DNA from: an uncultured Coriobacteriaceae bacterium
GTDB taxonomy: Bacteria > Actinomycetota > Coriobacteriia > Coriobacteriales > Eggerthellaceae
Direction of reading: 5' to 3'
Assembly (NCBI GenBank): GCA_900552585.1
Contig: USAB01000069.1
Coordinates: forward strand, 1 to 9,665
DNA: 9,665 nt
Each line of letters begins with the position of its first letter. The first letter of the stretch is position 1. A program made the position numbers and the translations under genes. The notes beneath the pieces were generated by a model. The model did not search any database and had not been told where the DNA came from. It worked only from the letters and a program-made list of their open reading frames with translations. Shown in pieces: positions 6,315 to 9,665 of this stretch.

Positions 6315-7058
6315 ATGATTGGCGAAGGCAAGAGCAACGGCCCCGGCATCTTCATCACGTTCGAAGGCGGCGAAGGCGCCGGCAAGACGACACAGGTCAA
6401 TTTCCTTGCGGGCGCTCTGCGCCAGCTGGGCTGCGACGTGGTGGTCTTGCGAGAACCGGGCGGAACCCCAATCGGCGAGGCGCTGCGCAAGGTAGTGCTC
6501 GATGCCGATAATTCCGAGATGGCCCCTGAAACGGAGCTGCTCATCTACGAAGCCGCCCGTGCGCAGCTCGTGCGTGAGGTCATCGTCCCGGCGCTCGCCG
6601 CGGACAAAGTGGTGCTGTGCGACCGCTTCTACGATTCCAGCATCGCCTACCAGGCGTGCGGCCGAGGTCTGCCACGCAATTTCGTGCAGCAGGCGAACAA
6701 TTTCGCCTGCCAGGGCATCCATCCATGCCGCACCATCCTGCTCACCATGGATGCGCCGGCAGAGGAGGGCCTCGAGCGCGCGACGCATCATGGCAATGCC
6801 GATCGCCTGGAACAGGCCGGCGTCGGCTTCCATACGGCCGTCAATGAAGCGTTCCGGCAGATTGCGAGCGAGAATCCGGAGCGCGTTCGCGTTGTGTCCT
6901 CCGACGGCTCGAAGCCCGAGACGGCGCGCGCCATCTTCAAGGAAGTGGCGGATATTTTCGAATGGGGCAATGTGGACGAGGTGTTCCCGGAAGGATTCTT
7001 CGAGGTCATCAACCAGGTCAATACGGACCAGAAGGCCACGATCCCGGGAATGGCATAG
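6315..7058 (+). CDS. tmk: Thymidylate kinase
   Basis: 247 aa. It phosphorylates dTMP to dTDP with ATP for DNA synthesis. Seen: the P-loop EGGEGAGKTT with Lys24, the REPGGTPIGE substrate loop after the second strand, the Asp103-Arg104-Phe105 (DRFYDSSIAYQ) motif, and a lid region ending in GNADRLE (Asp163-Arg164). The absence of a basic residue inside the P-loop, together with Arg residues in the lid, resembles the E. coli-type enzyme. The protein is about 35 residues longer than the usual 205-215, with an acidic/hydrophobic C-terminal extension from about residue 215 (WGNVDEVFPEGFFEVINQ) of unknown role. ATG 6315 follows TGAGGT (6302-6307). The next gene, holB, starts 3 bp after its stop, so the two are cotranscribed and probably coupled. 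Confidence 0.95.
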   Translation: MIGEGKSNGPGIFITFEGGEGAGKTTQVNFLAGALRQLGCDVVVLREPGGTPIGEALRKVVLDADNSEMAPETELLIYEAARAQLVREVIVPALAADKVVLCDRFYDSSIAYQACGRGLPRNFVQQANNFACQGIHPCRTILLTMDAPAEEGLERATHHGNADRLEQAGVGFHTAVNEAFRQIASENPERVRVVSSDGSKPETARAIFKEVADIFEWGNVDEVFPEGFFEVINQVNTDQKATIPGMA

Positions 7059-7061
7059 CGC

Positions 7062-8192
7062 ATGGCGGATATCTTCGACAGCATCTATGGCCAGCCGAAG
7101 GTGCGGGCGTTCCTGCGTGCGACCGTTAGCGAGAACCGCGTATCGCATGCCTACCTGTTCACCGGGCAGGCGGGCTCGAACAAGACCATCGCAGCATACG
7201 CGCTTGCGCAGGCCGTCGTATGCCCGCGTCACGGCTGCGGGGAATGCGACGATTGCAAGCGCGCGAAGCGCCGCCGGCATCCCGACATCCATTACGTGCA
7301 GCCTGCCGGCGCGAACGGCTATCTGGTGGAGCAGATCCGCGACATCGTGGCCGATAGTGCCCTGGCGCCCATTCGCGCCCAGCGCAAGGTGTACATCATC
7401 GATCGCGCGGACCGCCTGGGCGTGCATGCGGCGAATGCCTTCCTGAAGACGCTGGAGGAACCGGCGGACGATGTGGTCATGATCCTGCTGGGTCGCACAC
7501 GCGACAGCGTGCTGCCCACGATCGTGTCCCGCTGCCAGGTCGTGCCGTTCCGCCAGATTCCCGCCAAGGAAGCCGTCGGTATCCTGGTGCAGCATACGGG
7601 CGTGTCGCCGGAGCGTGCGGCGGCAGCCGTCCAGGCGTGCGGCGGCTCCATCAGCCGCGCCTCGGAATTTGTGCGCAGCTCCGAGCGCATGGCGCACCGC
7701 AAGCGCCTGCTGGAGATCATGGGGCTTCTGGAAACGGCCGATGATCTGGATGTCATCGACTATGCACGTGAGCTGACGAAGGCGGCGAACGCGCCGTTGG
7801 ATGCCGCCCGCAAGGAGCAGGAGCGCGAATTGAAGGACAACTCGGACTTCCTGGCTACGAGCGCGCTGCGCCGTTTGGAGCAGCGCAACAAGAATGCGCT
7901 GAACATGAAGGCCGCCCAGTACCTGCGCCAGACCACGGCCATCATCCGGTCGTGGCTCCGCGATGTTCTGATGGTGGTCTCGGGCGCCCCGCAGCTGGTC
8001 ATCAACGTGGACGCGTCGGCGTCCATCCAATCGGCGGCCGCGAAAACGGATGCGGCACGCGTATCCCGCGCCCTGCGCGCGGTCGACCAGACCGACAAGG
8101 CGTTCACGTATAATGTATCTCCTAAGACATGCTTGGATGTCTTGCTTTTCGATATGAGAGAGGCCTTATATGGCTCTTGTAGCATCAGTTAG
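7062..8192 (+). CDS. holB: DNA polymerase III delta' subunit (clamp loader)
   Basis: 376 aa. Delta' is the stator of the clamp loader that places the sliding clamp on primed DNA. Order of parts: an N-terminal AAA+ module starting FDSIYGQPKVRAFL; RVSHAYLFTG leading to a degenerate P-loop GQAGSNKT (35-42); a four-Cys zinc module (Cys54, 59, 62, 65); the NAFLKTLEEP segment (125-134); the SRC arginine-finger motif (Ser156-Arg157-Cys158); then helical domains to the end. The P-loop keeps Lys41-Thr42 but has Ser-Asn instead of the usual Gly before the Lys; delta' proteins are often not ATPases. ATG 7062 has only a weak ribosome site and follows the tmk stop by 3 bp, so coupling is likely. Its last 23 bp overlap the start of ricT. 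Confusion with the gamma/tau subunit is unlikely given the length and gene context. Confidence 0.93.
   Translation: MADIFDSIYGQPKVRAFLRATVSENRVSHAYLFTGQAGSNKTIAAYALAQAVVCPRHGCGECDDCKRAKRRRHPDIHYVQPAGANGYLVEQIRDIVADSALAPIRAQRKVYIIDRADRLGVHAANAFLKTLEEPADDVVMILLGRTRDSVLPTIVSRCQVVPFRQIPAKEAVGILVQHTGVSPERAAAAVQACGGSISRASEFVRSSERMAHRKRLLEIMGLLETADDLDVIDYARELTKAANAPLDAARKEQERELKDNSDFLATSALRRLEQRNKNALNMKAAQYLRQTTAIIRSWLRDVLMVVSGAPQLVINVDASASIQSAAAKTDAARVSRALRAVDQTDKAFTYNVSPKTCLDVLLFDMREALYGSCSIS
8109..8143 (+). promoter_or_regulatory. Possible internal promoter and stem-loop ahead of ricT
   Basis: Inside the 3' end of holB, in an AT-richer patch, there is a perfect TATAAT (8109-8114). It is followed by a perfect 7-bp inverted repeat (AAGACAT 8124-8130, ATGTCTT 8137-8143, loop GCTTGG) and then GCTTTTC. 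No convincing -35 box is seen at 16-18 bp. It could give a second promoter and structured leader for the downstream gene, or be chance within coding sequence. Confidence 0.25.
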
Positions 8193-9665
8193 ATTGCCCT
8201 TCGATCCGCGAACGCGCTGGTTCGACCCGAAGGACTTTGAAATACATGCCGGCGACGGCGTCATTGTGCGCACCGCCCGCGGCCTGGAATTCGGCCAAGC
8301 TGTCGGCGAGGTTGCCGAGGTGGACGACCTGCAGATAAAGAATCTGCGCAGCCCACTTCAGCCCGTTGTTCGCATGGCCACCGACGAAGACCGCGACCAA
8401 CGCGACGCTATGGAGCGCTTGTCGAAGGAGGCGCTGCCCGTCTTCAAGCGGCTGGCTGCGCAGACGAACGAGAACATGCATCCCATCAAGGTGCAGTACC
8501 TGTTCGACGGCAACCGCGCCGTGTTCCTGTTCGAAGCAGAGGAGCGCACGGACTTCCGCGAACTGGTTCGCCGCCTTTCCAGCGAGCTGCATGTGCATGT
8601 GGATATGCGGCAAATCGGCGTGCGCGACGAGGCGCGCATCGTGGGCGGCATCGGGCATTGCGGCCAGGAGCTGTGCTGCTCGCGCATGGGTGGCGAGATC
8701 TGCCCGGTGTCCATCAAGATGGCGAAGGCGCAGGACCTTTCGCTGAACCCTCAGCAGATCTCCGGCGTCTGCGGCAGGTTGATGTGCTGCCTTCGCTATG
8801 AGTACGACACGTACAAGGACTTCAAGTCTCGCGCGCCGAAGAACAACGCGACCATCAGCACGCCGGAAGGCGATTTCAAGGTTTGCCAGCTTGACATGCC
8901 GCACGAGGAGGTCGTGCTCCGCACGGACGAGGGCAAGCGTGTCCGCATACCGCTGTCCGCGTTCGACGAGCCGGCCGAAGATGCTGAAAGCCGACGGCCC
9001 CGTTCCATCGGCGATGCGTATTACGAGTACGCCCAGGCATCGGAGCGGGATGCCCGTTCCGCATTGCTCGTCGGATCCACGGAGCGCTTCACCGGCAAGG
9101 ACAAGCTTGCGGAAAAGGGCGAGATCCACCGCAACCCCACGCGCCCGCATCGGACCGAGACGGAATCCGGCGAGAAGAAGAGCACGCGCCGGCGCCGCCG
9201 TCGTTCCCGCGGCGGCCAGCAGGGCGCCCAGGATTCCTCGAATCGTCCGAGCGCCGCGCGCGGCGGGTCGTCCTCGCGCTCGAAGAACGGCCATGCGGGT
9301 CAGAAGGGCGAAGGGCACGCGCCGGCGCATCGCCGTTCGCGCAACCGCAACCACAACGTATCCGAGGAATCACGTGCGAAGCATACGGAGCTGGCGAAGA
9401 GGTCGGACGGCACGCTTGCGAAGACGGACGGCCAGAAGCAGCAGCAGAAGCCCGAGAAGAAGCAGGGCGCCGACAAAGACATAGGCCGTGAAAAGGAAAG
9501 GACGCGGATAGAGGGACTCATCCGGCAACGTAGGCTGCTGGAACGCGACGACATATCGGGATTTGGCCACTTCGTGGACTCTTGCGGACTCAAGCGCGGA
9601 CATGGCTGTTACAAGCTGTTTCTGGGCGAACTCGGCTTCGATGGTGAGATCCTCATACTCGCCTA
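8170..9665 (+). CDS. ricT: PSP1 domain protein, RicT/YaaT family, with long basic tail; no stop within the window
   Basis: The frame runs open from ATG 8170 to the window end (498 full codons). The family's Bacillus subtilis member, RicT (YaaT), joins RicA and RicF in an iron-sulfur complex that directs RNase Y. The PSP1 core matches closely: GGIGHCGQELCCS (Cys164, 169, 170), CPVSIKMAKAQDLSLNPQQI (Cys178) and SGVCGRLMCCLRYEYD (Cys201, 206, 207). RicT proteins are usually about 275 aa; here a long disordered tail follows from about residue 300, with an Arg run (TRRRRRRS) and Lys/Gln/Gly-rich sequence. ATG 8170 has GAGAGAGG (8156-8163) 6 nt upstream and overlaps holB by 23 bp. From about 9480 (residue 438) the codon style changes (ATA, AGG, GGA) and the opposite strand looks coding, so the true end is uncertain: either the protein continues, or the last ~185 bp are not its coding sequence. 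Confidence 0.88.
   Translation, partial: MALVASVRLPFDPRTRWFDPKDFEIHAGDGVIVRTARGLEFGQAVGEVAEVDDLQIKNLRSPLQPVVRMATDEDRDQRDAMERLSKEALPVFKRLAAQTNENMHPIKVQYLFDGNRAVFLFEAEERTDFRELVRRLSSELHVHVDMRQIGVRDEARIVGGIGHCGQELCCSRMGGEICPVSIKMAKAQDLSLNPQQISGVCGRLMCCLRYEYDTYKDFKSRAPKNNATISTPEGDFKVCQLDMPHEEVVLRTDEGKRVRIPLSAFDEPAEDAESRRPRSIGDAYYEYAQASERDARSALLVGSTERFTGKDKLAEKGEIHRNPTRPHRTETESGEKKSTRRRRRRSRGGQQGAQDSSNRPSAARGGSSSRSKNGHAGQKGEGHAPAHRRSRNRNHNVSEESRAKHTELAKRSDGTLAKTDGQKQQQKPEKKQGADKDIGREKERTRIEGLIRQRRLLERDDISGFGHFVDSCGLKRGHGCYKLFLGELGFDGEILILA
9370..9665 (-). CDS. Probable capsule-polysaccharide export inner-membrane protein (KpsE/CtrB/BexC type), C-terminal fragment
   Basis: Reading on - from the window end to TGA (9372-9370) gives 97 codons with the 5' part missing. 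Residues 3-59 resemble the C-terminal end of polysaccharide copolymerase-type capsule exporters: YEDLTIEAEFAQKQLVTAMS, then SALESARVHEVAKSRY, then QPTLPDESLYPRP, followed by a membrane helix (FLFTAYVFVGALLLLGLL). In that family these proteins span from the inner membrane into the periplasm and work with an ABC transporter to export capsule. After the helix comes a basic stretch of about 20 residues that may not be genuine, because it lies opposite the RicT tail, codon for codon. Codon use (AGA, CGA, ACA, GTA, AAA) differs from the neighbouring genes. The family is best known in diderm bacteria, so transfer or a chimeric join must be considered. Recognition is from memory of the family pattern only. 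Confidence 0.6.
   Translation of the reverse strand, partial: GEYEDLTIEAEFAQKQLVTAMSALESARVHEVAKSRYVVAFQQPTLPDESLYPRPFLFTAYVFVGALLLLGLLLLLLAVRLRKRAVRPLRQLRMLRT

Noticed and set aside
6147..8030. A 627-codon open frame on - opposite fumarase beta, tmk and holB
   Set aside because: The + strand carries three clear enzymes here; the - product is Arg/His/Ala-rich with no recognisable motif.
8185..9354. A 389-codon open frame on - opposite ricT
   Set aside because: The + strand shows the full PSP1 Cys pattern; the - frame has no motif and is codon-aligned antisense. Unlike 9370-9665, it does not resemble any family.
1..9665. tRNA, rRNA, CRISPR arrays, insertion sequences, defence or toxin-antitoxin modules
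   Set aside because: No cloverleaf-like sequence, spaced repeats, transposase motifs or paired small genes were seen on either strand by eye; a covariance-model search was not possible.

Overview
The window looks like chromosomal DNA from a high-GC Gram-positive bacterium, most likely an actinobacterium of the class Coriobacteriia (an Eggerthella/Slackia-like gut anaerobe). This is inferred from gene content and codon style: a TopA with a Lys/Ala/Thr-rich tail, an oxygen-sensitive two-subunit class I fumarase, and a tmk-holB-PSP1 (ricT) cluster. No rRNA gene is present to confirm it. Most of the window is core metabolism and replication. No phage, transposon, CRISPR array or toxin-antitoxin system is visible.

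Layout. (1) 1-261 is the 3' end of topA on +. It converges on a 330-aa EamA/DMT exporter on - (301-1293). A 14-bp hairpin that includes the last topA codons serves as the exporter's terminator. (2) 1294-1713 is a divergent regulatory region. It has a promoter for the exporter on -, a promoter for amt on +, and an unusual set of GAAAC elements, many spaced at multiples of 11 bp, ending on the amt -35 box. (3) 1714-3343 is a nitrogen operon: the ammonium channel Amt and its P-II partner, which lacks the modifiable Tyr51. It is closed by a GAAA-loop terminator. (4) 3579-4697 encodes a membrane-anchored protein of unknown function with a Ser/Asn/Gly-rich outer tail, followed by a probable terminator. 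(5) From 4856 there is a run of tightly packed + genes: fumarase alpha and beta (overlapping 11 bp), thymidylate kinase, DNA polymerase III delta' and the PSP1/RicT protein. A perfect TATAAT 7 nt before the first ATG suggests a leaderless transcript.

How the genes work together. Amt and P-II form an ammonium uptake and sensing pair, probably under nitrogen or other stress control through the GAAAC array. The two fumarase subunits form one iron-sulfur enzyme that interconverts fumarate and malate. Tmk supplies dTDP for DNA synthesis, delta' is part of the clamp loader, and RicT is known elsewhere as an RNase Y cofactor with an iron-sulfur cluster.

The odd part is the right end. The RicT frame has no stop before the window ends. 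Over the last ~185 bases the coding signal appears to switch to the - strand, where the translation resembles the C-terminus of a capsule-polysaccharide export protein (KpsE/CtrB/BexC type). This is either a long tail-to-tail gene overlap next to a capsule locus or a chimeric join near 9450-9480.
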